DNA from: Microtetraspora sp. NBRC 13810
GTDB lineage: Bacteria > Actinomycetota > Actinomycetes > Streptosporangiales > Streptosporangiaceae
Direction of reading: 5' to 3'
Assembly (NCBI RefSeq): GCF_030268685.1
Contig: NZ_BSRQ01000001.1
Span: 372,001 to 436,000 of the forward strand
Length of the DNA stretch: 64,000 nucleotides
The notes under the pieces are model-generated. The model did not search any database. It worked only from the letters and a program-made list of their open reading frames with translations, and was not told where the DNA came from. The stretch's first letter is position 1. Every line of letters begins with the position of its first letter. A program made the translations under genes and the position numbers. Of the stretch, positions 8,280 to 16,157 are shown one piece after another.

Positions 8280-8322
8280 TGATCCACAACGAGAACGGGC
8301 GGGACTCCGTGAGACTGGAGAC
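8280..8322. repeat. Partial copy of the tRNA-Arg flanking repeat (copy A)
   Basis: About 40 bp match the sequence flanking the tRNA-Arg gene (copy C, near 15235) and copy B near 9780. The match includes the 5' arm and loop of the GC-rich hairpin (GGGCGGGACTCC...). It breaks off at GGAGAC, before the 3' arm is complete. This looks like a recombination scar from an earlier insertion at the same site. Confidence 0.7.
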
Positions 8323-8493
8323 GCTCGATTCCGCGGTCAGCTCAGAGGCCGGCCCGTTGACCGGCCCGGAGGGCGGCCCGGTGCCGGATCGCGCGGGAGG
8401 CCGATCTCGCACGATCCGCCGTCGAGCGGGCTCGGGATCCGTAGGGGTCACCTGTCAAACGTTGCCGCCTGGCAAGTGGTCGGGAAAGGACAT

Positions 8494-8994
8494 ATGCGGC
8501 AAGATAACTCAAGGATCAAGGAGGTTCGGAGCCGTTGCCGGCACCGGGAAAGAGCGCGCAACTTGACTGACATCGAATCAGAAAAAGTCTACAGAATACG
8601 GAACGTGAAGTCCGGCACCTATATCGATATCGCCGAGGACGGCGGCACGGTCCATGCCGTCGGAAATCCTTTGAATGACAGCGACACCCAGATGTGGCAG
8701 CTCAACCGGATCGGGGATGGGTGGACCCTGCGGAACGTCGGAACAGGTACATACCTCAGCACCGATCTTCAGCCGAAGAATGACGACGGCGCCCTTCTGC
8801 GGGAATCCCCGTTCGAGTGGCATGTGTGGGAGGAAGAGGCGGTCGCGCTGTCCTGCCGCGTGTGTGTCCCCAACTGCAAGAAAGATCTCGAAGTTACGAA
8901 CCACGGGTCCTCCGACCCTGGAACGAGAATAGCGGTATGGGGAAGATGGGAAGGGCAGAACCAAATGTGGTTCTTCGAAGAGTGTAAGTCATAG
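8494..8994 (+). CDS. Small ricin-type beta-trefoil lectin-like protein
   Basis: The conserved part reads VYRIRNVKSGTYIDIAEDGGTVHAVGNPLNDSDTQMWQLNRIGDGWTLRNVGTGTYLSTDL and later VTNHGSSDPGTRIAVWGRWEGQNQMWFF. The repeated 'S/GTYI.....G' and 'Q.W' motifs are those of RICIN carbohydrate-binding modules. Only about one trefoil (~140 residues) is present and no signal peptide is seen. ATG 8494 has a GGAAAGGA close upstream. TTG 8563 is an alternative and would begin right at the conserved domain (TDIESEKVYRI). It is A/T-richer than its neighbours and lies between recombination scars, consistent with acquisition. Its function is unknown beyond likely glycan binding. Confidence 0.65.
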   Translation: MRQDNSRIKEVRSRCRHRERARNLTDIESEKVYRIRNVKSGTYIDIAEDGGTVHAVGNPLNDSDTQMWQLNRIGDGWTLRNVGTGTYLSTDLQPKNDDGALLRESPFEWHVWEEEAVALSCRVCVPNCKKDLEVTNHGSSDPGTRIAVWGRWEGQNQMWFFEECKS

Positions 8995-8996
8995 CG

Positions 8997-9179
8997 CCGA
9001 TCACGCACCTTGACCGCACCCTGGACGTCCACGACAACGGCACGATCCGGGCCTGGCCGCTCGCCGTCTACGGGCACCTGGCCGAGCGGGCGCTGATCCA
9101 CAGCGGACGCGGTGAAACCGTGCGCTTGAGCAACGCCGGACGGCTCGACCCTCACTTCCCTGCCCATGGGCCGGGCCAC
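8997..9179 (+). pseudogene. Unidentified coding-like fragment
   Basis: Between the lectin stop codon and the IS5 remnant one plus frame has strong coding-type third-position GC. It reads ITHLDRTLDVHDNGTIRAWPLAVYGHLAERALIHSGRGETVRL. No start codon or Shine-Dalgarno is apparent, and the frame is cut by the transposon end at about 9180. I do not recognise the protein; it is probably an internal fragment of a gene disrupted by the insertion. Confidence 0.25.
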
Positions 9180-9202
9180 CTAAGGCCCTGTATCGAAGTG
9201 GG

Positions 9203-9561
9203 TCAGAGCCATTCGTTGATGGCGGCGATGCAAATCGTGGCCTCGTAGCGTACGGCCAACTTGTCGAACCGGGTGGCCACCGCGCGGCTGCGTTTGAGAC
9301 GGCCGATGCCGCATTCCACGGCGTGGCGCTGCTTGTATATCTCGGGGTCGAAGAGCAATGGCCGACCGCCCTTCGCCCCCTTCTTGCGACGTGCGACGTC
9401 CTGGTCGGCCTTGCTGGGGATGGTGGCCTTGATGCCGCGCCTGCGCAGGTGCTCCGGTTGGCCTTGGAGGTGCAGGCCGTATCGGCCGGCACTCGATCTG
9501 GACGGGTTCGGGGACGGCCGCCGCAGGTACGGGGTGCTCGGATAGCGGCCAGGACAGCCAA
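9203..9561 (-). pseudogene. IS5-family transposase remnant (5'-truncated, frameshifted)
   Basis: One minus frame ends [20 protein letters not shown], then [20 protein letters not shown], then a run to [21 protein letters not shown] and a stop. This is the characteristic C-terminus of IS5-family transposases, with the DDE-type Glu in [11 protein letters not shown]. The preceding part ([23 protein letters not shown]) lies in another frame, so there is a frameshift near 9465. The catalytic N-terminal half is missing. The sequence GGCCCTGTATCGAAGTGG just downstream (9183-9200) resembles an IS terminal repeat. Confidence 0.8.
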
Positions 9562-9746
9562 AGGCTTCCCCGTAAGCCTGCTGCCGGTGCTGGGCGTCTC
9601 AACGTCGGGCTCTACGTCTGATGATGACCACGGCCCACCCTCGCAGAGATGGCCCAGGCACGATCGGCACCACGCCTGCGGGGATGCTCACAGCCCTAGA
9701 TCAGGTTTACGCTCGTAACCCTGGCTCGCCCCTCGCCAAGGTGCGG

Positions 9747-9924
9747 ATCATGGGTCCATAACTGGTCTACAGATGATGATCCACAATGAGAACGGGCGGG
9801 ACTCCGTGAGACTGGAGACCCGCCCGATGCTGTGCTGTCTGCCCTGGTCAGCAGCCATAACCGCTGATCAAGACTGTGTGCCCCCTGCAAGATTCGAACT
9901 TGCGCTCCCGGCTCCGGAGGCCGG
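9747..9924. repeat. att-like repeat: duplicated 3' half of tRNA-Arg with its hairpin (copy B)
   Basis: Positions 9864-9924 are identical over 61 bp to 15317-15377. They include the last 46 bp of the tRNA-Arg gene (discriminator, acceptor 3' strand, T-arm and most of the anticodon stem). Similarity with mismatches extends left to about 9747 and includes a complete GC hairpin (9794-9825). The 5' half of the tRNA is absent, so this is not a tRNA gene. It is what integration at a tRNA 3' end leaves behind. From 9562 to 9746 I see no gene. Confidence 0.85.
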
Positions 9925-10227
9925 ACGACTTCATGTCTCTGACCTGCGAAAACACCCTGTACGTGGCCACGCGTGTACGTCCCCAGTACGTGATTAAGCC
10001 GCAGAGCCAAGCCCATCTGGCGGACGTCGCAAGATTCCGGTTGCTCATCACGCCGGGAAGAACGCAGCACCACCACACGACCAATCAGGGCCGACAAGCA
10101 GCCCCGGCTCACCGCCCTGATCTTGTTGTCCGCTTTGACGGACACCGTCGGCGTGCTGCTCTGAGGCGGCGCGGTTGTTACTGGTACCTCGCCGTGGCCT
10201 TGGGATGCTGCCGCCCAGGACGGTCGC

Positions 10228-10418
10228 GGTGCGATCCTCACCGACTCCAGAGGGCCGGTGTTGCCGTGATCGAGCAGGTGTTCACGCAGATCGATGAGCG
10301 GTTGCGATCCTCACCAACCCCGCAAAGCCGGTGCTGCCTCCCCCTCCCGGATGCGCTGCGCACGCCGCTGTCGTGCATCGTGTTGCGATCTTCACCGACC
10401 CGGAGTGCCGGTGCTGCC
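10228..10418. CRISPR. Degenerate CRISPR-like array, three repeats
   Basis: Three related 37-38-bp units lie at 10228-10265, 10301-10338 and 10382-10418. All contain TGCGATC(C/T)TCACC near the 5' end and GCCGGTG(C/T)TGCC at the 3' end. Each has an inner inverted repeat (CACCG...CGGTG), as in many CRISPR repeats. They are separated by unrelated 35- and 43-bp stretches, which are typical spacer lengths. Repeats 1 and 2 differ at 8 of 38 positions and repeat 3 has a 1-bp deletion, so the array is decayed. No cas gene is in the window. From 9925 to 10227 I see no gene. Confidence 0.45.
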
Positions 10419-10442
10419 AGCGAAGGTCTCCCCGGGCCAGCG

Positions 10443-10734
10443 GGACCTACCTGTGGATGATCCTTCTCGGCCTCGGGCAGGGCGCGGCGATCAGCCTGGC
10501 CATGCTGTTCATCGTGCTGCGCGCAGCCGACTCCCGGCACGCGGCCCAGTTGTCCAGCATGGCGCAGGGCGTCGGCTACCTCTCGCCGCCACCGGGCCTC
10601 TCACCCTGGGCGCCGTTCACGAGCTGACCGGCGACTGGACGGTGCCGCTCGTCCTGCTCGCGGTGCTCGTGCTCCCGCAGGTCGTCTTCGGCATCGGCGC
10701 CGCCCGCGAACGCCGGCACCGGAGCCCGACCTGA
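10443..10734 (+). pseudogene. C-terminal remnant of an MFS transporter (CynX/NimT-like), frameshifted
   Basis: One plus frame reads YLWMILLGLGQGAAISLAMLFIVLRAADSRHAAQLSSMAQGVGYL. After a frameshift near 10590 the coding continues in another frame as GPLTLGAVHELTGDWTVPLVLLAVLVLPQVVFGIGAARERR and stops. Together these are the last three membrane helices of an MFS permease. 'ADSRHAAQLS.MAQGVGYL' is typical of the CynX (cyanate/2-nitroimidazole) subgroup. The 5' two thirds are missing; upstream is the CRISPR-like array. Confidence 0.65.
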
Positions 10735-10752
10735 ACCGCCCTTCGAGGCTAC

Positions 10753-13700
10753 TCACCGCCGGACCGGGAGGGCGGGGCAGACGTCGCGGTAAGGGATGCC
10801 GCCGAGGTGTGCCCGCCATTCCTCCCGGGTGAGCGTACGGCCGGCGCGGGCGCACACGGCGTCGGCCACCAGGGCGGGCTCGACGGGAAGCTCATAGACG
10901 AAGCCCCCGGCGGTCGCGGCCCGCACCCTCTTGCCGTCGGAGGTGAAGGCCAGGTGCTCGGCGAGGTAGTCGCTGCCCTCGTCGACGCCGATCTTGCCGA
11001 TGCTCCGGCGGGTGGCGACGTCCCACAGGTACAGGACGTTGCCGGAGAGCGTGGCGAGCACGTCTCCGCCGGGGCTGAAGGCCATGGCCTCCACCTGCCC
11101 GGGGAAGCGCAGGTCGGGGGTGAGGATCATGGCGTTCCGGACGTCCCACAGGGCGACGCTCTGGTTCCGGTCGAGGGCAAGCCACCGCCCTGCCCGGTCC
11201 GTGATGATCGCGGACGCGGTGCCGTATCCGAGACCGGCGGGCTTGCCCGTCGTGGTGCCGACGAACCGGCCGGTCGCCGATGCCAGCTCTTGACCGCCGG
11301 GCATCAAAGCGAAGTCGAAGACCGATAGATCTAGTTTGACGACCCTGATCGGCCGTCCGCTGCGCGCGTCCCATTCGTGCAGCCAGAAGTCGACCTGACG
11401 CTGGGAGTTCTGCGAGTACACCGCGGCGTAGGTGCGGCCGTCACCGGTGAACGCCTCGCTCGTGCTGATCAGCCCGTCCGGATGCCGGTAGGACCACAGC
11501 CGACGCTGCGTCGCGGCGTCGTACACGTCGACGGTCTCGCTGATGTGGGAGACGGCCACGGTCCGGCCGGAGGGATCGAACGTGACGTCGACGGTGGTCC
11601 CCGCGGACACCGGGATCGCCCCGGCCAGGCGGTCTGCCGGGATGTCCCACAGCTCCAGCCTCGACGCGCCGCCGGGCGGTTCGACGGCGAGCCAGCGGCC
11701 GTCAGGGCTGATCTCCTCCGTGGACGCGTCCTCCCCTACTCGGCGGGCGGGGATCGCGGGACGCAGGTCGAGGGTGACGACGTCACCGTCCAGGAGGTAG
11801 CGCAGGAATCCGCCGTCCGGGTCGAGCCACAGGTCCGAGACGAGGCCGTGGGCCCGGTACTCCAGGATCGGCCGGCTCCGTCGCACGTCCCACACCCGGA
11901 TGGTGGAGCCCAGGAACCCCGCGGCCAGTGTCGCGTCCGTGTTCAACCGCACGGCCGTGGGGGCGTTGGCGTCCTCCTGGGGGCTTTCCCGGGGCCAGGG
12001 ATTCTCCTCGTTGTTCGCGATCCGCGCGACCAGGAGGCCCGTCGCGGTGTCCCACAGTTCGACGCGCTCGCCGCCGCAGATCAGCAGACGGCTGTCCGGG
12101 CTGAAGCCGACGGACGAGATCGAGTCGCCGCAGCCGGTCGGGAACCGGCTGTCCTGCCGGAAGCCCGGCATCCGCCACACGCTGACCACGCCCTCGCCGT
12201 GCACGGTCGCGGCGATCTCCCCCGAAGGCGCGACGGCGAACGCCCCCTGCTCCTCCGGCAGGGGGATGGATCGGTCGTGCTCGACGTCCCAGATCATGTA
12301 CGGCGGCCCGGTCGAGCCGATCGCCAGCAGCGAGTCGTGGTCGTCGAACGCCGGCGCGATCCCGCTGGGATTGTCCCCTTCCATCGGTTTCACGCCCACC
12401 AGCCGGCCGGTACGGGTCTCCCAGACCACGATGCTCTGGAAGATCACCACGGCCAGCAGCCGCCCGGTCCGGCTCAGCTCCGCGCCGGCCGCACCCCCGG
12501 CCAGTCTCGGCGACGTCCAGGTCGCGGTCTGCCTGCCGGTGGCCACGTCGTACACCCGTACCCCGCTCTCGCTGATCGCGGCGAGCGTCCGGCCGTCGCC
12601 GCTGACCGCCTGGGTGACGACTCCGGGGACCGGCGGCGGGCGGAACGCGGTGACCTCGCGCTGGAGCAGCGCGGAGTTCAGCGCCGTGCGGCTCTCCACG
12701 CCCGGGGCCAGCCGGTGCGCGGCCACGCTCAGCAGCATCGCCCGGACGGGGTCGGTCGTGCGCAGGTCGGCGGCCACCCGGGCGATCTCACGTCCGCGCG
12801 CCCGGTCGCGTTCGGCCGCCACCTGGTCGCGTTGCCCGGACACCTGTGCCCCCTGGTAGACCGCGGCAAACCCGCCGGTCAGGGACAAGGCGAGCAGCGC
12901 CGCGAGGATCACGGTCAGCAGCCGGCGGCGGTTGCCCCTGCGGCGGGTCAGCCTGCCCGCTTCGGTGAGGAAGGCGCGTTCGGGCGGGGTGAGCGAGACG
13001 TGCCGGCGTCCGGTGGCGGCCCAGCCGAGCGCCGTCTCCAACCGGCTGCCCTGCAACAGGTCCACCTCGCGGCGGCCGTGCGTCTCCCAGATCCGGGCGG
13101 CCTGCGACAGTTCGGCCAGCAGCGGAAGACCGTCGCGGTCGGCCGCCACCCATTGGCGCAGCCGGGGCCAGGCGCGCAGGACGGCCGGTCTGGTGATGAC
13201 CACCTCCCCGTCGCGTTCGGTGAGCATATAGCCGAACACGGTGAGAATCCGCCGCCGCGCGCCGGGCCGGTCGGGCAGCAGGTCGGCCGTCGCCGCGGGC
13301 CGTACCGTCTCCAGCCCGTCGGGGCCTATCGCGACGAGCCGCAGCAGCAGTTCGGGGACGAGGTCGCGTTCCTCGGGGGTGAGCAGCGCGTAGGCGTCCT
13401 CGGCGAGGACGCCGAGCGCGGGGTCGGCCGCATGCGCCGGGCGCAGCCCGTCGAACCGGTCCGGGACGCCGCCGCCCGCCAGCGCGAGCAGGAGTTCGCG
13501 CGCGGACGGCCGGTTCTCCGGCTCCTTGCTCAGCGCGGCGGCTACCAGCGGGCGGACGCCTGGCGGCAGCGCGCCCAGATCGGGGTCGTGGGAGAGCACC
13601 CGGTGCATCACCGCGCCCAGCGTGTCCGCCCGGAACGGGTCCTCGCCGGTGGCGGCGAAGACCATCACGCCACCCCATGCGAACACGTCGGCCGCCTCAC

Positions 13701-14250
13701 CGGCACGGCCACCGGTCAGCACCTCCGGAGCCATGTACGTCGGGGTGCCTGCGACGTACCCGCCGGCGGTGAGCGACATCTCCTCGGTACGCGCGATGCC
13801 GAAGTCGATGACCCGAGGCCCGTCCGGGCCGAGCAGGATGTTGTCCGGTTTCAGGTCCCGGTGGACGACTCCGGCCTCGTGGATGGCGGTCAGCGCGGCG
13901 GCCACCGCGGTCGCCAGCCGGTGCAGGTCGTCCCCGGTGTAGAGCCGCCCGGCCCGGCGCAGGTCCACGCCCTCCACGTACTCGCTGACGATGTAGGGCG
14001 GGGCCGCGGCCGGGGCCGCGTCGATGATCCGCGCGGTGCAGAAGGACGCCACCCGCCGCGCGGCGGCGATCTCCTTGTCGAACCGCCGCCGCTGCTCGCC
14101 GTCGGCTCCGGCCCGCAGCACCTTCAGCGCGTACCGCCCCCCGGCGGCGTCGTACGCCTCGTAGACGACCCCCTGACCGCCCGTGCCGAGCCGACCGGCC
14201 AGCCAGTATCCGCCGATCCGATCGGGATCGCCCGCAGCCAACGCATCCAT
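10753..14250 (-). CDS. Ser/Thr protein kinase with WD40 beta-propeller
   Basis: The protein has 1165 residues. An N-terminal Hanks-type kinase (1-270) has glycine loop GRLGTGGQGVVY, lysine in YALKVL, HRDLKPDN, DFGIAR and APE motifs, so it should be active. A helical segment follows (EDAYALLTPEERDLVPELLLRLVAIGPDG), like the winged-helix part that precedes WD40 repeats in nSTAND-type proteins. One membrane segment lies near residue 445. About 650 residues of WD40-like repeats follow (FSPDSRLLICGGERVELWDTATG, FSPGGDVLATLSGNVLYLWDVATRRS). The propeller is expected outside the membrane as a sensor. The gene sits alone between remnants, inside the interval bounded by the tRNA-Arg repeats. The start at ATG 14250 fits the kinase N-terminus. 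Confidence 0.88.
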   Translation of the reverse strand: MDALAAGDPDRIGGYWLAGRLGTGGQGVVYEAYDAAGGRYALKVLRAGADGEQRRRFDKEIAAARRVASFCTARIIDAAPAAAPPYIVSEYVEGVDLRRAGRLYTGDDLHRLATAVAAALTAIHEAGVVHRDLKPDNILLGPDGPRVIDFGIARTEEMSLTAGGYVAGTPTYMAPEVLTGGRAGEAADVFAWGGVMVFAATGEDPFRADTLGAVMHRVLSHDPDLGALPPGVRPLVAAALSKEPENRPSARELLLALAGGGVPDRFDGLRPAHAADPALGVLAEDAYALLTPEERDLVPELLLRLVAIGPDGLETVRPAATADLLPDRPGARRRILTVFGYMLTERDGEVVITRPAVLRAWPRLRQWVAADRDGLPLLAELSQAARIWETHGRREVDLLQGSRLETALGWAATGRRHVSLTPPERAFLTEAGRLTRRRGNRRRLLTVILAALLALSLTGGFAAVYQGAQVSGQRDQVAAERDRARGREIARVAADLRTTDPVRAMLLSVAAHRLAPGVESRTALNSALLQREVTAFRPPPVPGVVTQAVSGDGRTLAAISESGVRVYDVATGRQTATWTSPRLAGGAAGAELSRTGRLLAVVIFQSIVVWETRTGRLVGVKPMEGDNPSGIAPAFDDHDSLLAIGSTGPPYMIWDVEHDRSIPLPEEQGAFAVAPSGEIAATVHGEGVVSVWRMPGFRQDSRFPTGCGDSISSVGFSPDSRLLICGGERVELWDTATGLLVARIANNEENPWPRESPQEDANAPTAVRLNTDATLAAGFLGSTIRVWDVRRSRPILEYRAHGLVSDLWLDPDGGFLRYLLDGDVVTLDLRPAIPARRVGEDASTEEISPDGRWLAVEPPGGASRLELWDIPADRLAGAIPVSAGTTVDVTFDPSGRTVAVSHISETVDVYDAATQRRLWSYRHPDGLISTSEAFTGDGRTYAAVYSQNSQRQVDFWLHEWDARSGRPIRVVKLDLSVFDFALMPGGQELASATGRFVGTTTGKPAGLGYGTASAIITDRAGRWLALDRNQSVALWDVRNAMILTPDLRFPGQVEAMAFSPGGDVLATLSGNVLYLWDVATRRSIGKIGVDEGSDYLAEHLAFTSDGKRVRAATAGGFVYELPVEPALVADAVCARAGRTLTREEWRAHLGGIPYRDVCPALPVRR

Positions 14251-14450
14251 CGCGCCTCCTCCTCACATCAGACGCACGGACACCGCGAGTGGTTGGTGCC
14301 GATCGCCGGTTACTTCGTGTTCCGGGGGGACGGTCGCGGAGGCGACATCATGCACGCTCGAACGGGCCAGCGACCGGCTACCCGGGCCCGCCTACGAAGC
14401 CGTCCCGGCCGAGGAGTGACGGCCGGGGCCGCCCGGCGGGCCGATAGCCT

Positions 14451-14465
14451 TCTACTCTCGGTAGA
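14451..14465. promoter_or_regulatory. Inverted repeat upstream of the BlaI-like fragment
   Basis: TCTAC-tctcg-GTAGA is a perfect 5-bp inverted repeat 28 bp before the GTG of the truncated BlaI/MecI-like gene. BlaI-type regulators bind TAC...GTA dyads, so this may be the old autoregulatory operator. Confidence 0.35.
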
Positions 14466-14492
14466 GGCCAGGACGGGGACCGGGGTGGGACG

Positions 14493-14666
14493 GTGTGGCT
14501 CGGCAACCTGGAGCGGGCGGTCATGGAGGCCCTGTGGAGCCACCCGGAGGGGATGCTCGCGCAGGACCTGGCGAACGCGCTGCCCTCCGAGCCCGCGGTC
14601 ACCACGGTGCTGACCGTTCTGCCGCGGCTGTCGCGCAAGGGCATGGTGCCCGAGATGGACCGTTGA
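14493..14666 (+). pseudogene. Truncated BlaI/MecI-like transcriptional regulator
   Basis: GTG 14493 opens a 57-codon frame reading LGNLERAVMEALWSHPEGMLAQDLANALPSEPAVTTVLTVLPRLSRKGMV. This is the winged-helix DNA-binding domain of BlaI/MecI/CopY repressors (normally ~120 residues). It stops right after the recognition helix and wing, so the dimerisation region is lost. No M56 peptidase partner is nearby. Confidence 0.6.
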
Positions 14667-15202
14667 GAGCTAAGCCGGCAAACGTGCGCGAAGCCGATGT
14701 GGAAGGTCGGGAGACCGTACACCGACGAGGTGACCGCGGTGGCGATCGCCCCGGACGGCGCCGCGTCACCAGGCCGAGCCATCCCCGAGGGGGCCGGGAC
14801 GTTGCCGCCAGGAACGCGAATTCCTCGGTCTAACAGTCGACGTCAGCCGTTTCAGGCACGGCAGGCGTTGTGCGCACGATGGCACAGGACCGGTAGTCCA
14901 GTCTTCGCGTCCAGCACCACGCGATCACCCAACGGCTCGTTGAACCTGATGCGGTCCTCGCCTACCTGGCCAGTTCCAGTGCACAGTCCGGAGCCCTGCT
15001 CGAGGACATCAAGCCCTAGCTAGGTCCACAGCGTCGAGCAAGCGGCCCGGTGGGCCGCCCGCGTGGAGATGGGTTGAACCGCGCAACGCGCGCTCATCGG
15101 TAAGAGCGGACGTGTCGCCACGCGATGAGATGGTCAGTCCGCGCAGACCCTTGGGTCGGCCGGCCTCGGCGTGGTCATGTAAAGCCAAGTGGTTCAGGCG
15201 AT
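14667..15202. other. Gene remnants without an intact ORF
   Basis: A short plus frame near 14697 (MWKVGRPYTDEVTAVAIAPDGA) looks like one blade of a WD40 repeat, perhaps a leftover of a second propeller gene. Another frame ending at about 15019 (RLVEPDAVLAYLASSSAQSGALLEDIKP) is coding-like but unrecognised. I see no complete gene, RNA or repeat here. Confidence 0.4.
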
Positions 15203-15377
15203 CATGGGTCCACAACTGGTCCACAACCAGTGTTCCACAACGAGAATGGGCGGGACTCCGTGAGATTGGAGACCCGCCCGTTGCTTTGCCATCTGCCCTG
15301 GTCAGCGGCCAAATCACTGATCAAGACTGTGTGCCCCCTGCAAGATTCGAACTTGCGCTCCCGGCTCCGGAGGCCGG
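15203..15377. repeat. att-like repeat overlapping tRNA-Arg 3' half (copy C)
   Basis: This copy contains the functional tRNA 3' half (15332-15377) plus its downstream flank. Positions 15317-15377 are identical to 9864-9924. The flank back to about 15203 matches copy B with scattered mismatches. The two copies bracket about 5.4 kb. An integrase gene is not found between them. Confidence 0.85.
15248..15279 (-). terminator. GC-rich hairpin downstream of tRNA-Arg
   Basis: GGGCGGG...CCCGCCC arms extend to 12 bp (ACTCC/GGAG) with one mismatch, 53 bp beyond the tRNA 3' end on its transcript. It is the probable tRNA terminator. It is duplicated intact at 9794-9825 and half-preserved at about 8297. 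Confidence 0.65.
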
Positions 15378-15403
15378 TGCTCTATCCCCTGAGCTAAGGG
15401 GGC
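15332..15403 (-). tRNA. tRNA-Arg (anticodon CCG)
   Basis: The 72-nt minus-strand sequence folds as a cloverleaf. The acceptor stem is GCCCCCT/AGGGGGC with discriminator A. The D-stem is GCTC/GAGC. The anticodon stem is CCGGC/GCCGG with loop CTCCGGA (anticodon CCG, reading CGG). The T-arm is GCAAG-TTCGAAT-CTTGC. No CCA is encoded. Its 3' half is the attachment-type repeat described above. Confidence 0.95.
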
Positions 15404-15520
15404 CTGACGAGAGATAAGGCTACCAGCATCTGACCATCACTCGTCACCTTGATATCGCTCAGGGCACACATCCCTCGAAAGTCGCACGGGACCCCCCTTG
15501 GAAGAGTTAGCCTCGCGGCC

Positions 15521-15916
15521 GTGGGTGAGGTTCTCGGGCGGGTACTCGTAGTGGATGATGATGAGGTCATCCGGCAGCTCATCGCGGTCAACCTGACGCT
15601 GGAGGGGTTCCAGGTCGAGACCGCCTGCGATGGGCAGGACTGTCTTGATCGCGTGCTGGACGTGATGCCCGACGTGATCACGCTGGACGTGATGATGCCT
15701 CGGCTCGACGGCTGGGTCACCGCGGCGCGCCTCAGGAACGATGAGGAGACCAGCCACATCAAGGTGGTGCTGATCACGGCGCGGGCCCAGGAGCATGACC
15801 GGCAGCGCGGCCTGGGGATCGGCGTGGACGCCTATCTCACCAAGCCGTTCGATCCTGCCGAGTTGATCCAGGTGGTGCGGGATCTCGCCGTGTCCGCGCG
15901 TGCGGGGCGGGCTTAG
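15521..15916 (+). CDS. Single-domain response regulator
   Basis: This 131-residue receiver domain has no output domain. The acidic pocket is VVDDDE (residues 10-15), the phosphoacceptor is Asp56 in DVITLDVMMP, Thr is in VVLITARA, and Lys is in YLTKPFDPAEL. GTG 15521 is chosen because it sits just before the conserved fold. An ATG at 15449 would add 24 residues that overlap the tRNA promoter region. No histidine kinase is adjacent, so the partner is unknown. Stand-alone receivers act by protein-protein contact, often on kinases or anti-sigma systems. Confidence 0.88.
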   Translation: MGEVLGRVLVVDDDEVIRQLIAVNLTLEGFQVETACDGQDCLDRVLDVMPDVITLDVMMPRLDGWVTAARLRNDEETSHIKVVLITARAQEHDRQRGLGIGVDAYLTKPFDPAELIQVVRDLAVSARAGRA

Positions 15917-16157
15917 CGTCACACCGCCTTCCGGGCGTGGCGGGGTCGCCTGCCGTACGTGGGGGGTGTGCCGCTTTTCGCTGTCGCCGGCCCTTTGGGG
16001 AGTGTTAGTGCAGGGGACGGCTGGGTCTCCGTCGTGACGGCCACCGGGGGCTATGTCGTACTCCCCGGTGTCGGTGCGGTGGCCCTTGGGGTTGGTGCGG
16101 TGGTATCTCCCTGCGCCGTACGTGGGTGGGGTGGTGGTTGTGGCGGTTGGGGGTGGT

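Noticed and set aside
9879-9924. A second tRNA-Arg gene
   Set aside because: Only the 3' half is present. The sequence diverges within the anticodon stem and the 5' acceptor, D-arm and half of the anticodon arm are missing.
10753-14250. Kinase-WD40 gene as part of an anti-phage system
   Set aside because: The nSTAND-like helix and its position next to CRISPR-like debris are suggestive. There is no effector domain or partner gene, and such receptors are common in Streptosporangiales chromosomes.
15917-16157. Riboswitch or small RNA in the G/T-rich gap after the response regulator
   Set aside because: The stretch is GGTGG-rich without a stable conserved fold I recognise; it is probably just a skewed intergenic region.
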